From Haemaphysalis longicornis (taxonomy: Eukaryota; Arthropoda; Arachnida; Ixodida; Ixodidae): 64,000 nucleotides of DNA. The stretch covers positions 24,788,905 to 24,852,904 of the forward strand of contig CM023457.1 in NCBI GenBank assembly GCA_013339765.2, in the 5' to 3' direction. The notes under the pieces are model-generated. The model did not search any database and was not told the origin of the DNA. It saw only the letters and a list, made by a program, of their open reading frames with translations. Position numbers and translations under genes: made by a program. Shown one piece after another: positions 22,590-33,525 of the stretch (positions are counted from its first letter, which is position 1; every line of letters starts with the position of its first letter).

Positions 22590-23965
22590 AATAATCAGTA
22601 TTTATTAAAATTTACTCGGAGAAGTTCAGTATCTTAAAATTATAGCTACTTCGCCCCTTAATGGGTACAAAAGTAGATATCTCCAAACGATGCGCAACTT
22701 CCAGCTAGTCCGGTGTGTCTATGATGGTTGAAATGACTTTAGAATGAGCAGGGAGCATTCTACTATGTATTAGATAAGGGTATTTTACTATGGGCTAGAA
22801 GTAATAGTTGCTGTTATCTACTGAAAAACAACCAAGAATAGTGACTTAAATTTCGTAGGAAAAATTCTGTATTTCAAAATATTTGCGACTAACCACCATC
22901 ATCCCCACACAAGACCTCGCAGGAAAGCCAAGAACAAGCACACGTTATTATATTTCCCAAAGACAGGCTAATCACATACAGGGATATAATAAATCACTAC
23001 AGGTTATCCAGATGCATATATCCCCCGGCCCATCACACTCTTTTCAGGAAAGAGGCAGTCACGTGGCGACGGTTGCAGCAAACACTTTTCCAAGCCCTGT
23101 TTCCCTCAACCGCTGCTACCCAGACCTTTACTCAAACCTCTGCACTTTGTGCAACAGCAGAGCCGACCTACACCACATGATATGGCCCACCATGAGCTCC
23201 AAAAAAAAAAAATACGACCGGCTATAATAACAAATCCGATGTAAACATACTTAAAAGATACACTATTAAGACTGCAGAACAATGGGAGGCTGTTCTGCTC
23301 AGCTCCACACCGGAGGCACAACTCACTGCCGTCCGGATGGCTGAAGCCGCCGCGAGGATCCAAGGAATCCTGGCTGACGGATGAGGGGGAGACTGTACAA
23401 GTCGTCTACCCTTCAGAACCCATCTCGGGCATCAAATAAAGTCATCTCTCTCTCTATTCGCGCCTTCCTGTAGATAATTTTAAGTAGATATCTCCAAACG
23501 ATGCGCAACTTTCAGCAAGTCCGGTGTGTCTATCGTGGCTGAAATCACGACCGGATAAGAAGGAAACATTCTACTTTGTACTGGAGCATTTTGTTGTGTG
23601 CTATAAGCAATTGTTACTGTTATCTATTGAGAAACGACAAAAAATATTTGGTTAAATTTTCTAGGAAAGATCCAAAAACCACAATATAATTGCGACTTCG
23701 CCAAGTCCAGGGTGTATATCCATGTATCCGTGGTTTAAATCGCGACCGAATAAGCGGGACACATTCTACTGTGAACTAGAGCATTTTAGAATGTACTTGA
23801 AGCGACTTATGCTGTTATATGTCAAGAAAAGAGAAACAAGGAATATTTACTTAAATTTACTAGGAAAGACTCAGTATCTCAGAACCATTGCGACAGTTCG
23901 CGCCTTCCTTTAGATGAGAAAGTAGATATCTTCGAACGACGCTCCCCTTTCAGCAAGTACGGTGT
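22590..23965 (+). repeat. Degenerate tandem satellite, period about 205-245 bp
   Basis: Units share GTAGATATCTCCAAACGATG, AGTCCGGTGTGTCTAT, GGAAACATTCTACT-like and GTTATCTA...GAAA blocks. Unit starts are recognisable near 22660, 23470, 23704 and 23907, with a partial unit before 22660. One unit is split by a LINE 3' end (22893-23455). The third unit has lost about 40 bp at its start. Units have diverged substantially, so the array is old. Confidence 0.75.
22893..23455 (+). pseudogene. I-type LINE 3' end inserted in satellite
   Basis: The plus-strand frame 22883-23227 contains RGSHVATVAANTF and later LCTLCNSRADLHHMIWP, a Cys-His (CxxC...H) knuckle typical of the C-terminus of I-type LINEs. 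After an A-run and a frame change, TAEQWEAVLLSSTPEAQLTA and VRMAEAAARIQGILADG end at a stop near 23383. The 3' UTR ends with AAATAAAGTC and a short (CT)n tail. The insertion splits the satellite between GCGACT and CGCGCC. Confidence 0.85.
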
Positions 23966-24376
23966 GACGTCCGCACTTCGGAAACGTGTCAGCGAATCTC
24001 CAAATGACGTTGTCGAGCATTTGCCGAGTCGTCACTTCTCCGTTAGCGGAGCACCGATACTGCACGGGTAGCTCCTAACGAGCCCGGCACCGCAGGCGCT
24101 TTTCCCAAGTGCTACTGCGCAACGTAACAGCCCGAGAAGCGACCCAGGCGCGATAAGGATCCGGCAGGCCGCGTGTGCGGCGCCTTCAATGATAGCGTGT
24201 CGTGGGAGTTTGGCGTGGGCCCAATTTGGCGCGCATTGCCAGGCCGCACGTGGAAGGGGCTTCTGTGACTTTGCGGGGACTCTTTAGGGCCGTTATGCCA
24301 CGTAGTTACGAGGGCGATCTCGAGGGCTTGCCCGAGCCAACGACGGTCACCTGAGCCTCTCTGTTACATAGAGCCG
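23966..24376. other. Unassigned GC-rich DNA
   Basis: No feature recognised. Confidence 0.45.
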
Positions 24377-24409
24377 CGGTTGATAGCCCTTGTAGGTCTC
24401 TTTACTTGG

Positions 24410-25120
24410 CTTTTTTCTGTCTTTCTGTTTCGCATACAGAGAGTTCGGTAGCCTGGCTTTCTGTTTCGTAAGGGTTCTGTAGACGATCTTTCTGTTTCGC
24501 ACATAGAGATTTCTGCTACTTATACAGTGTGTTGCGACGGTAATTGGAACACTTTAAAATTTTTCCTGAGCGAACCGCCACTCTGTTCGCGCTCAAACTT
24601 CACACGAAGGTCGCATTTTGTGGTCTATTTTGTTTGACACCGGGAGCAACGACGGTACTTACCTGTTTATGCTGAAAATAAATAAAAACGATTTTCGCCT
24701 ATGGGAAAATGGCGGCTGATTTGGACGTGCGAGCCCGAAAACCGGGTTTTCTGATCGTCTGCTAGCCCATTTCTAGGTGCATTTTCTGATCGTCTGCTGC
24801 ACCATTTGGCTCCGTACGTGAATCCCAAACGTGCGTTTCACCCTGCAGGTGGTTTTCGTCAACTTGCGCTGGCTCACACGTCCAAACCAGCCGCCATTTT
24901 CCCATAGGCGAAAATCGTTTTTATTTATTTTCAGAATACACAGGTAAGTACCGTCGTTGTTCCTGGTATCAAACAAAATAGACCACAAAATTCGACCTTC
25001 GTGGCAAGTTTGAGCGCGAACTGAGCTGCGGTTCCGCCAGGAAAAATTTTTGAAGTGTTCCAATTATCGTCGCAACACCCTGTATTTCCGTTTCGTATGG
25101 AAGTATTCGGTAGATGGCGG
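24410..25120 (+). repeat. CTTTCTGTTTCGCA minisatellite split by a MITE
   Basis: Three units of 31-45 bp start with TTTCTGTTTCG (about 24419, 24459, 24499) and end with a GTTCGGTAG- or TTCTGTAGA-like block. A fourth, diverged unit (TTTCCGTTTCGTATGG... ATTCGGTAG) starts right after the MITE at 25085. The MITE therefore landed inside this array. Confidence 0.7.
24525..25082. mobile_element. Foldback MITE with roughly 215 bp arms, TA target
   Basis: The ends CAGTGTGTTGCGACGGTAAT and, inverted, CAGGGTGTTGCGACGATAAT begin inverted repeats that stay alignable for over 200 bp. They share the block GAAAATAAATAAAAACGATT and the following TTCGCCTATGGGAAAATGGC. TA flanks both ends (24523-24524 and 25083-25084), as for mariner/Tc1-type transposases. 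There is no coding capacity. The transcript would form a long hairpin. Confidence 0.92.
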
Positions 25121-25136
25121 GAAGTTTAAATGACTT

Positions 25137-25379
25137 GTCACCCGCCCCGGTGGCTCAGTGGCTACGGCGTTCTGCTGCTGAGCCGAAGGACGCGGGTTCG
25201 ATTCCCGGCGGCGGCGGCCGCTTTTCTGATGGAGGCGAAAAGCAAAAACGCCCGTGTGTTCGCAATGTCCGCGCACGTTAAAGATCCCCAAGTGGTCAAA
25301 ATTAATCCGGAGCCCTCCACTAGCACGCCTCATCGCCTGCGTTGCATCGGCGCGTTAAACCTCATAATCAATCAATCAA
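25137..25379 (+). mobile_element. Ruka-like SINE, copy 4 (full length)
   Basis: The tRNA-like head carries an A box (GTGGCTCAGTGGCTA) and a B box (GGGTTCGATTCCC), so it could recruit RNA polymerase III. The body and a short AATC tail follow. An 11 bp target-site duplication, TTAAATGACTT, flanks it exactly (25126-25136 and 25380-25390), pointing to a fairly recent insertion. Confidence 0.95.
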
Positions 25380-25608
25380 TTAAATGACTTCTTCTCGTGG
25401 CTTGCTGTTACGCTTAGTGGCTTTGCTTTGCACAGCTCGCGTATTTTCTTGTGCCCTTTTCTCTACAAAATAAAAATTGGGATTCTAGTGACCGGAATAA
25501 TGATTTTGATCAACTCCTCGGGTTGGTTCAAGTCATGGCATGTGAACTCCCTCTTAACAAACAGCGCGCGCATGCACGTGAAAGAATGTGAAGGTATGAC
25601 ACATAGCA

Positions 25609-25872
25609 TACGCCGCCGTGGCTTAGATTTTAATAAAAAGAGCCGCCCTGGCTGAGTGGCTAAGGCGTTGTGCTGCTGAGCCGAAGGACGCGGGTTCGAT
25701 TCCCGGCGGCGGCGGTCGCTTTTCTGATGGAGACGAACAGCGAAAACGCCAGTGTGTTCGAAATGTCCACGCACGTTAAAGATCTCCAAGTGGTCAAAAT
25801 TAATCCGGAGCCCTTCACTAGCGCGCCTCATCGCCTCTGTAGCGTCGACGCGTTAAACCTCATAATCAATCA
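25609..25872 (+). mobile_element. Ruka-like SINE, copy 5, with extra 5' head fragment
   Basis: A 13 bp perfect duplication, ATGACACATAGCA, flanks it (25596-25608 and 25873-25885). Inside the duplication the sequence starts with a partial head, CGCCGCCGTGGCTTAG, then an A/T-rich linker to about 25641, and then a complete head, body and tail. The standard SINE start lies about 32 bp inside the insertion boundary. Confidence 0.93.
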
Positions 25873-25885
25873 ATGACACATAGCA

Positions 25886-26227
25886 CTATGCCTCCGTCTT
25901 CCACAACTTTAGTGTTTGTTTTGTAGCATTTATCTTTCTGCTACCGGATGCTGCTAGCTTGAGAGAAGTTGAAATGATTTTTCTCGTATTTCGCGTTTTT
26001 TGCAAGGTGTTTAGCTTCTTTTTACCGGCAATGAGGAGGTGCTGTTGTAAAGGTTAAAATTGTTTCAGCAGATGTCATAAGGTCACGATGATTGATTATA
26101 GTCAGTTAAGAAAGCCAAATTATTGAGTTTCCTAGCCGTCCCACTTTGAGATTGAGTTGTTTGAAGAAACACAACATTGGAGTCGGTGCAAATCATTCAT
26201 ATATGAAAAATGATTATGAGGGAAAAC
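25886..26227. other. Unassigned AT-rich DNA
   Basis: No feature recognised. Confidence 0.45.
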
Positions 26228-26624
26228 TTAAAGGAGTACTGACACGAAATTTCAAAGCTCAGATAAACAATGTAAAAAGCTTTGTTTGTATATGGAGATA
26301 CCCCGTCGGGAGTTTAAACCATAACGGTTGAGTAGAAGATATTTTAAATCTATTTTAATCCTTGAACGCACGAGAAAGCTCATCCGCGCCATCGAGCAAG
26401 CTCATGATGTCACATGCGCCTCAACTCAAACGGCCGACGTATCTAGGCGGCCGCGGTGCTGTTGGCGCGCGCTTTTCCACCTTGTGCCGCACGTCAGAGT
26501 TTTTGGGACTGACGTCGCGTGCGCCTACGGCCGGTCGGGCTGTTCTGGCGCACGCGCGCGTGCCCAGACCGGCATTGGCTGTGGTGCGACGAGAACAGTG
26601 ACGTCAAAAGCACCTTCCCATCAT

Positions 26625-26740
26625 CTTGGGGAATAGCGAGAACTAACAGGGACACAAAAAGAAAGAAGTGGACAGGACTAGCGCTGGTCCTGTCCACTTC
26701 TTTCTTTTTGTGTCCCTGTTAGTTCTCGCTGTTCCCCAAG
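26625..26740. repeat. Near-perfect 116 bp palindrome
   Basis: Two 58 bp arms meet with no spacer at 26682/26683 and differ at only two positions. The arms include AGAAAGAAGTGGACAGGACT. This could form a cruciform or, as RNA, a long hairpin. Confidence 0.97.
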
Positions 26741-26797
26741 ACGCAAGTACACCAACTCGCCCAACTCGCCATCCTTCTCATCATGGCGGCTGCCTCG

Positions 26798-26945
26798 ATG
26801 TTCGCTTCACCGAAACCGAAACTGACACGAATAACCGGAGCGGTAGGTAATTATTTATGCTACGTTCTACCGCGGTGTTCGCTTCACCGAAGCCGAAGCT
26901 GACACGAATAAACGGAGCTGTAGGTAATTATTTATGCTACGTTCG
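26798..26945 (+). repeat. Tandem duplication, about 75 bp unit
   Basis: Two adjacent units share GTTCGCTTCACCGAA, CTGACACGAATAA and GGTAATTATTTATGCTACGT with a few substitutions. They lie inside element B. Confidence 0.9.
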
Positions 26946-27039
26946 ACAATATAACGTGCCGGTTTATGACTAATGGGCTCAGGCACCTATAGCCGCGAAA
27001 GAAAACGTAACACATAAATTTCGTGTCAGCACTCCTTAA

Positions 27040-27647
27040 AAGGTGCCTGAAGACAAAATACAAGTTTGATTCATTGAAAATGAATCATACTTGTATTTTG
27101 TCTTCGATATGTTTGTCTTCGATAAACTGCTTCGCCCCGATAGGTTATCGGGACAAGGTTTTACAATGACTCCAATTTTATCGCAAACTTCAAGCAAATG
27201 GTGGAGGTATTCAGGCAAGTCTTGTATGAAGCGGTGACGTCACAGAATCTTGTTGATGTCACAGAATCTATGACGTCACAGAATCTATGACGTCATAGAA
27301 TCTGGTTTGTGTCGTTGGCGGCCGCCAACCTAATTAAGCCACCGCCAAACAACATGATTTGGGCGATTGTGGTGGGGCCTCTAGTCTCGTTTGATCGAAT
27401 TACGTGAATGCTAACATGCAGCTAACGCACTGATCAGCGAGTTTCTTGTGCAGGCAATTCTACATCCCTTCTGCCCTTATTACGTCAGTGTAGCGCGAAA
27501 TTTGAAAGTGTATTTCGATATTTGTTGCGTTTTCTTGTTTAAAAATGTGTTTCATGACTGGAATGGAGCTTAGTGAGTTGCCAAAGGCTAAGTTCTTTTT
27601 TTTTTTTCGATTAGAACCAAGTTGTATTTTGTTTTCGTAGTGGCCTC
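27040..27647. mobile_element. TTAA-flanked element D, abutting element B
   Basis: Left end AAGGTGCCTGAAGACAAAAT and inverted right end AGAGGCCACTACGAAAACAA pair over about 28 bp with small differences. TTAA lies at 27036-27039, the same TTAA that ends element B, and at 27648-27651. A 26 bp-arm hairpin occupies its left end. No coding capacity. Confidence 0.65.
27049..27105. repeat. Hairpin palindrome, 26 bp arms
   Basis: GAAGACAAAATACAAG and its inverse lie at the outer ends of 26 bp arms (27049-27074 and 27080-27105) with one mismatch and a 5 bp loop. Confidence 0.95.
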
Positions 27648-27727
27648 TTTAAGGTTGGAGGGAGAAATAATCTTTATTATCTCTTTCTCCAACCTTAAAG
27701 AGGACACTATGAAGACAAAATACAAAC
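27621..27727. repeat. Imperfect palindrome, about 50 bp arms
   Basis: Arms 27621-27671 and about 27678-27727 are inverted copies with a handful of mismatches. Each arm contains CTCTTTAAGGTTGGAG or its inverse, so a TTAA and an element-D-like end occur in mirror image on both sides of a short AT-rich loop. Confidence 0.9.
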
Positions 27728-27728
27728 C

Positions 27729-28060
27729 TTTTTCTGAAGAGAATAAGCGTTATATTGGTTCGGGACAAGGATACGTATATTTACAGAATAAGCCGGGAAG
27801 CATTGGAGTAAGCAGCAGTGTGAGACCGGAGACGAGCGTCGTCGTTCCCGTCCTCTTCCACCAGCGGCACAGCGCCGATGGCATGTTTGTTTCTCACAGG
27901 AATTGCCCCGTCACATGACACCCTGCGGAATAGGCACCGTCTCGGTGCTTGCTTAAGGAGAACCGGTCGGGGGTAGCTGGTAAGGTTGGAGGCGGGCATC
28001 GTGGACAATACTGGTAGGCCTTAGGACGAGGCCTTTGGACAGAGGAACAACCTCACACGT
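27729..28060. other. Unassigned DNA
   Basis: It may continue the element that begins with the mirrored end at 27694, but no opposite terminus was found. Confidence 0.35.
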
Positions 28061-28061
28061 C

Positions 28062-28250
<189 letters not shown>

Positions 28251-28785
28251 TCAAAAATGGTTTTCCTTTTAGGCTTTATACTTACGTCTTTCGTGAACCT
28301 TGCGGCTACGAAGTTCGAGAGCTTTATGATACATTCGTTATGTCACGTGACGGCTGTGAGCGTAACTGCGCAGAAACCACCTGCCATTGTGATATAAACA
28401 AACAGCCAGGAAATTTCCAGGAAGTGGCGCACGCTCCGATAAAGAATACAACACCGGCGCCGAGATAAGACGTCGTTCCGGGTAGCACCATTGTATTATT
28501 ACGGCATCTCGCGGTATATAGCCTTTCATGGCCAGCAAGGTTAATTTTTCTGTATGCAGTCGTGTCCACAATGTGCCCCTATTATGGGTTGCGTAGACGG
28601 ACGGCGCCATACGATGACTCCTACGTTACTGTCTCCGTACGCTGCTACGCTATCACCGCAGCGATTGTATTTCTGAAACAAAGTCATACAGGCTGTTGCC
28701 GCCAGCGTTCTGGCGATTGCGACCGGCCGGAGTGCATACGAGCACCGCCCTGCGCTCGATCAGAGTCTCCTAAGCTTGTCTAATA
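28251..28785. other. Unassigned DNA
   Basis: No feature recognised. Confidence 0.45.
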
Positions 28786-28786
28786 C

Positions 28787-29226
28787 CCGAGCGACACGAG
28801 CGTTTCGAAGGCCTTTGAGTCGAACGTCGTTTGACTCAAATGACACCTTTGAGCTGCTACACGACGTTTTTTAAAGGCATTTGGTTGAAATGATTGATTG
28901 TAGGGTTTAAACGCGCCGACACACCGTAGGCGATGAGGCACGCCGTAGTAGAGGGCTCCGCAGTAATTTTGACCATCTGGGGATCTTTAACGTGCGCCGA
29001 AATCTCGTACACAAGGGCGTTTCCGCTTTTCGCCTGCATCAGAAAAGCGGCCATCGCGGCTGGGAATCGAACCCGCGTCCTCGTGCTGCAGCAGCGCAAC
29101 GCCTTAGCCACTGAGCCACCACCGCGGGGCCTTTGGTTGAAATGCCTTTTGAGTCAAAGGAGCACCATCAACGACCTTTGAAGTTTTCACAGGCCTTTGA
29201 AACGCGAACGGTCGTACTCTCGGGCA
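28787..29226. mobile_element. Inverted-repeat element carrying a nested Ruka
   Basis: Left end CCCGAGCGACACGAGCGTTT and inverted right end CCCGAGAGTACGACCGTTCG are imperfect inverted repeats, both followed by an AAGGCCT block. A Ruka copy is inserted inside. A related end fragment (inverted CTACACGGGCGTTTGAAAAG) lies at about 29640-29675, so a second fragment of the family may follow. No target duplication was settled. Confidence 0.5.
28893..29131 (-). mobile_element. Ruka-like SINE, copy 6 (full length)
   Basis: On the minus strand the head with A and B boxes, the body and a short AATC tail are all present. A perfect 13 bp duplication, TTTGGTTGAAATG, flanks it (28880-28892 and 29132-29144). 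It lies within an older inverted-repeat element. Confidence 0.95.
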
Positions 29227-30744
29227 CCGTTTTTGCATGCCCTAATTACAAAGCAATTATTTACAAGTAAAACTTGGTGTTGAAAGTACGCAATCTTCAT
29301 AATTTTTCACTTATTTTTGTTTTCTGTCTACTCGCCCTACAATTACGAGGTAACTTGGTTCTCTCAACACCGGCGGTGCGAAAAAAGACAACAAAAAAGA
29401 ACTGGTTGTTAGTGCATGTTTGTGCGCGCTTGTAGATGATCAATATGATCACAAATTAATTGTTTTTGTCCATTTTAACTCTAAAATTTATTTTTTGTCA
29501 AGAACGAAACAAGGTAGCATGTAGCGACACCAAAACATGGCAAGCATGCGCGGGAACTTTCAACTGCCTATGAGAATTGTCGTGTAGATCGGCGGAACTC
29601 CTTTCAGTTCGAATGGCATTTAAAATTTTGAAGGCCATTCGACTCAAATGTCTTTTCAAACGCCCGTGTAGCACAGGTATAACTTCCAAGACCGAGGATT
29701 TTACGACGTGGAGTCAGCTAGTATGGCAATGTATACATCAATCACTATGAGAGTAATCAGGGCGGATAATAATGGCTCAAAATTACGTGCGTCTGTTTTT
29801 TTATTCGCTGCCTGAGGGGATACATGCTTCACGCATGCGCTTGCCGCATTGTAGGATGAAGTGCTTATGCACCCAGATTACCCCGTAACGACGCCCTTTA
29901 TCTAAGACTGCGGTAATTGCCGCGGTCTGGCTAGGCAAGGCTTAGAGCGTTACGTCAGATAATTTCAGCAGTAACTTTTGGACCACGACAGCTTTATAGC
30001 TGTGAATGTATCGTAAACTAACATTTATTGTCCCGCAAATTCTTGCGAGTTTAAAGTGCAAAAGGGTGCGTTTGACCGTATAGTTTTGCGTGCTCGGGTA
30101 CTTTCGCTAACAACAATACCGGGTGCAGAAATGTTCCGCTCTACGAGTTATTCTGGGCATAAAGAACGAAATGAGGTGTTTGGAGATCCAGTCGCTATAA
30201 GCGCTGTTTCCACTTTAAACCACGCATTCCCGCTGTTGTAACGCCACCCTGGTTCCATTGGACCAAAATGTGTAGTTCATTAATTATTACCTTATAAACA
30301 AGCAAGCAGTACTCGGCCAAAAAGGTGGGACATCATCATAACAGCCGGGAATGATTTTTTATACTTTGAGGAATCATAACATGTGCGGCAAAGTGCGGAG
30401 TTAGGCCATCTTGCAAGTGAATTTGTGACGACAAGAATTGTGAACATAAAAAACTTTTTCTGTCTAAACTCTTCCGCTTATCTTTTCCACGTACTCCATT
30501 TTGCTGCGTCGCTATATAACAGCTCGTTAAATACCTAAAAAATCATTGGGATGGCAGCATTTCCTCCCGAAAACTGGGCCAACGCCATGAAAGACAACGC
30601 AAAGCACTTCTGAAAACCTTCGCCGGGAGTTTTCGATGCCACCGTCGTACGAAAACTTTGCAATTCCTTCTTAACGAAAGCTGAGAGAGGCGCGAAACCT
30701 ATCTGATATCAAAACTGTCAACGGCACGTCAAACACTTCCCCAA
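29227..30744. other. Unassigned DNA
   Basis: Apart from the transposon-end fragment near 29640-29675, I see no gene or repeat. The longest frames are around 60 residues. Confidence 0.45.
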
Positions 30745-31494
<750 letters not shown>

Positions 31495-31855
31495 ACCCAA
31501 ACAGCGGCCCCGGAGCGGGAATACAGTACGCTGGAAGATGCCTCATAGGGAAATAGATAGTTAGGGAGAGATATGGATGGCTATGTCCCACAACAACCTG
31601 TCGCTGCATTCCTTCCTAGCGAGACAGTGCGGATGTCCCCGTACCTATTCTTCTCTCTCTCTCCTTTGCGGAGAAAGAAATGAATTTGCTTACGTCTGAA
31701 ATAAACGATTATTGGCTATAGCTTCGTTTAATGTACTCTCCAAATAATTTGTACACATCAAAACAGTATGAATGACAAAATCGGGCAGCTAAAAAGAAAT
31801 ATTTATTTATTTATTTGAAGTACTTCCAGTCTCTTTTGAGACCAGAGCAGGTGGG

Positions 31856-31985
31856 CATGCATAAACAGACATAGACAATAACAGTAGAACAGGTGGATAT
31901 ACATGGATAAACATGAGTAATAGACAACAACCGTAGAACCGGTGGGTATACATGAATAAACGCGGATAATAACAGTTAGGATACT
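31856..31985 (+). repeat. Minisatellite, about 60 bp units
   Basis: Two to three units share AGAACAGGTGGATATACATG-like and ATAAAC...ATAACAGT blocks. Confidence 0.7.
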
Positions 31986-32026
31986 CGGTAGATAACATAA
32001 CAGTGGCGAATAAACATTCTTGAAGC

Positions 32027-32109
32027 TGAATGAATGAATGAATGAATGAATGAATGAATGAATGAATGAATGAATGAATGAATGAATGAATGAATGAATG
32101 AATGAATGA
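32027..32109. repeat. (GAAT)n microsatellite
   Basis: About 20 uninterrupted GAAT units. It encodes the false repetitive FIHS/HSFI frames on the minus strand. Confidence 0.98.
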
Positions 32110-32169
32110 ATTGGGAGGCTGGCGGCCGCAGCCTGGAAGGGAATAATGGTGTAGCGTAAAAGAAAACCA

Positions 32170-32430
32170 AAAGCTATAGCAAAGTCGCACCGTGTTAGAG
32201 TTCAAAGAGACAGTTGAAAGCCTAAGAATGAACGAAACGTTTTAGAAAGTTCAGTGTTCAAAGAGACACTTGAAAGTCTAAAAGCAATGAAAAAAGAAGT
32301 TCACACCGTGTTACAGTACAGTGAGGCATTGGATGGTCGAAAATAAATAGTTTTATAAGTAGTTTTATAAAGAGTTTCAGAAAGGCTACGCCCTGTTAAA
32401 TCCCAATGAGACATTTGAAGGAACTTTGAA
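32170..32430 (+). repeat. Degenerate minisatellite, about 60-75 bp units
   Basis: Blocks of the type CACCGTGTTAGAGTTCAAAG, GAGACAGTTGAAAGCCTAA and an A-rich spacer recur about three to four times with increasing divergence. Confidence 0.7.
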
Positions 32431-33117
32431 GGAGAATGCGGATAACTTGTACTTACAATAGCTACAGCTTGCCAGCGCAGTAAGGTCGTTCTGGGAAGCC
32501 AAATAAACATAACAAAATGAAAGCGCTAGGTTCGCTCAATAAAACAAAAGAAAAGAGGTTGGCGCAACAAAGTTATTGTGAAGGTTATCCTGCACCGGTG
32601 GCAACCAGACCCGCAGCCGCTTATCAGAGGAAGGGCCGACCGTGACCCAGAGATGACAGAAAACGAGAGCGAAGAGCGGATAAGATAAGGACCACCTCAC
32701 CGAAAGCGAGTTTCCATGCTGGGCGTGATATCAACGGATCCTGGCGTGCTTGTGTCACGCGGTGCTTGATGAAAGAGCAGGTAGTCGTCTTCTGTATCGG
32801 CTTACCTATGAGAATAATAGGAGGAAGGTGTGCTTGCAACACAGTACCTTTCTTATCGTTCACACGTCGTCATATTGGGTATACGGCATTTCCTGAGCAT
32901 ATATTTGTTTCCCGGTTGGTCACGGGGCCACTTGTCGGTTGTGAAGGGGGTGACAAAATATGCTGCAGAGGAGAATTGTTATGCTGAATTTACTAAAGCA
33001 GAATTGTCACTAGCGGTTTGTGACCAAAGGTAATAATCTGTCAGTTCAGTTGTGTTTTTTTTTAATGTTTCTGTGGGTGCGTCCGCGTGCCCATTTGTGT
33101 GGGGAGCGTACAAAAAT
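32431..33117. other. Unassigned DNA
   Basis: No gene recognised. 32669-32706 resembles 16479-16513. Confidence 0.4.
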
Positions 33118-33525
33118 GGGTGAGTGAGTTGATGATGAGTGAGTGAGTGATTGAGTGAAGTGAGTGAGTGAGTGAGTCGAGTAGATCAGTGAGGGCAGTC
33201 GAGTCCGAGTCAGGCAGTCAGTCAGTGAGTGAGTGAGGGAGTGAGTGAGTGAGTGTTGAGTGAGTGAAGGAGTGCGTGATGAGTGAGTGAGTGAGTGAGT
33301 GAGTGAGTGGAGTGAGTGAGTGAGTGAGGATGAGTGAGTGAGTGAGTGAGTGAGAGTGAGTGAGTGAGGAGTGTGAGTGAGGAGTGAGGATGGTGAGTGA
33401 GTGGAGGAGTGAGTGAGAGGAGGTGAGGTGGGAGGAGTGAGTAGTGAGTGAGTGAGTGAGTGAGTGAGTGAGTGAGTGAGTGAGTGAGTGAGTGAGTGAG
33501 TGAGTGAGTGAGTGAGTGAGTGAGT
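33118..33525. repeat. Interrupted (GTGA)n microsatellite, about 400 bp
   Basis: GTGA units with many small interruptions in the left two thirds become pure to the right (about 33443-33525). All three minus-strand frames stay open through it, giving false THSL-repeat proteins. Confidence 0.95.

Larger units (their letters stand above)
26232..27035. mobile_element. TTAA-flanked inverted-repeat element B, 804 bp
   Basis: Left end AGGAGTACTGACACGAAATT and inverted right end GGAGTGCTGACACGAAATTT match apart from one lost base and one substitution. TTAA flanks both ends (26228-26231 and 27036-27039). The interior carries a 116 bp palindrome at 26625-26740 and a tandem duplication at about 26800-26943. 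No transposase is visible. It looks like a relative of element A with a different TIR variant. Confidence 0.82.

Noticed and set aside
22660..23965. CRISPR-like array
   Set aside because: Units are over 200 bp, diverged and continuous, without short repeats and unique spacers; the window is eukaryotic.
25150..25215. Functional tRNA gene in the Ruka heads
   Set aside because: A and B boxes are present but the sequence continues into the SINE body, acceptor arms do not pair, and the unit recurs ten times with target duplications.
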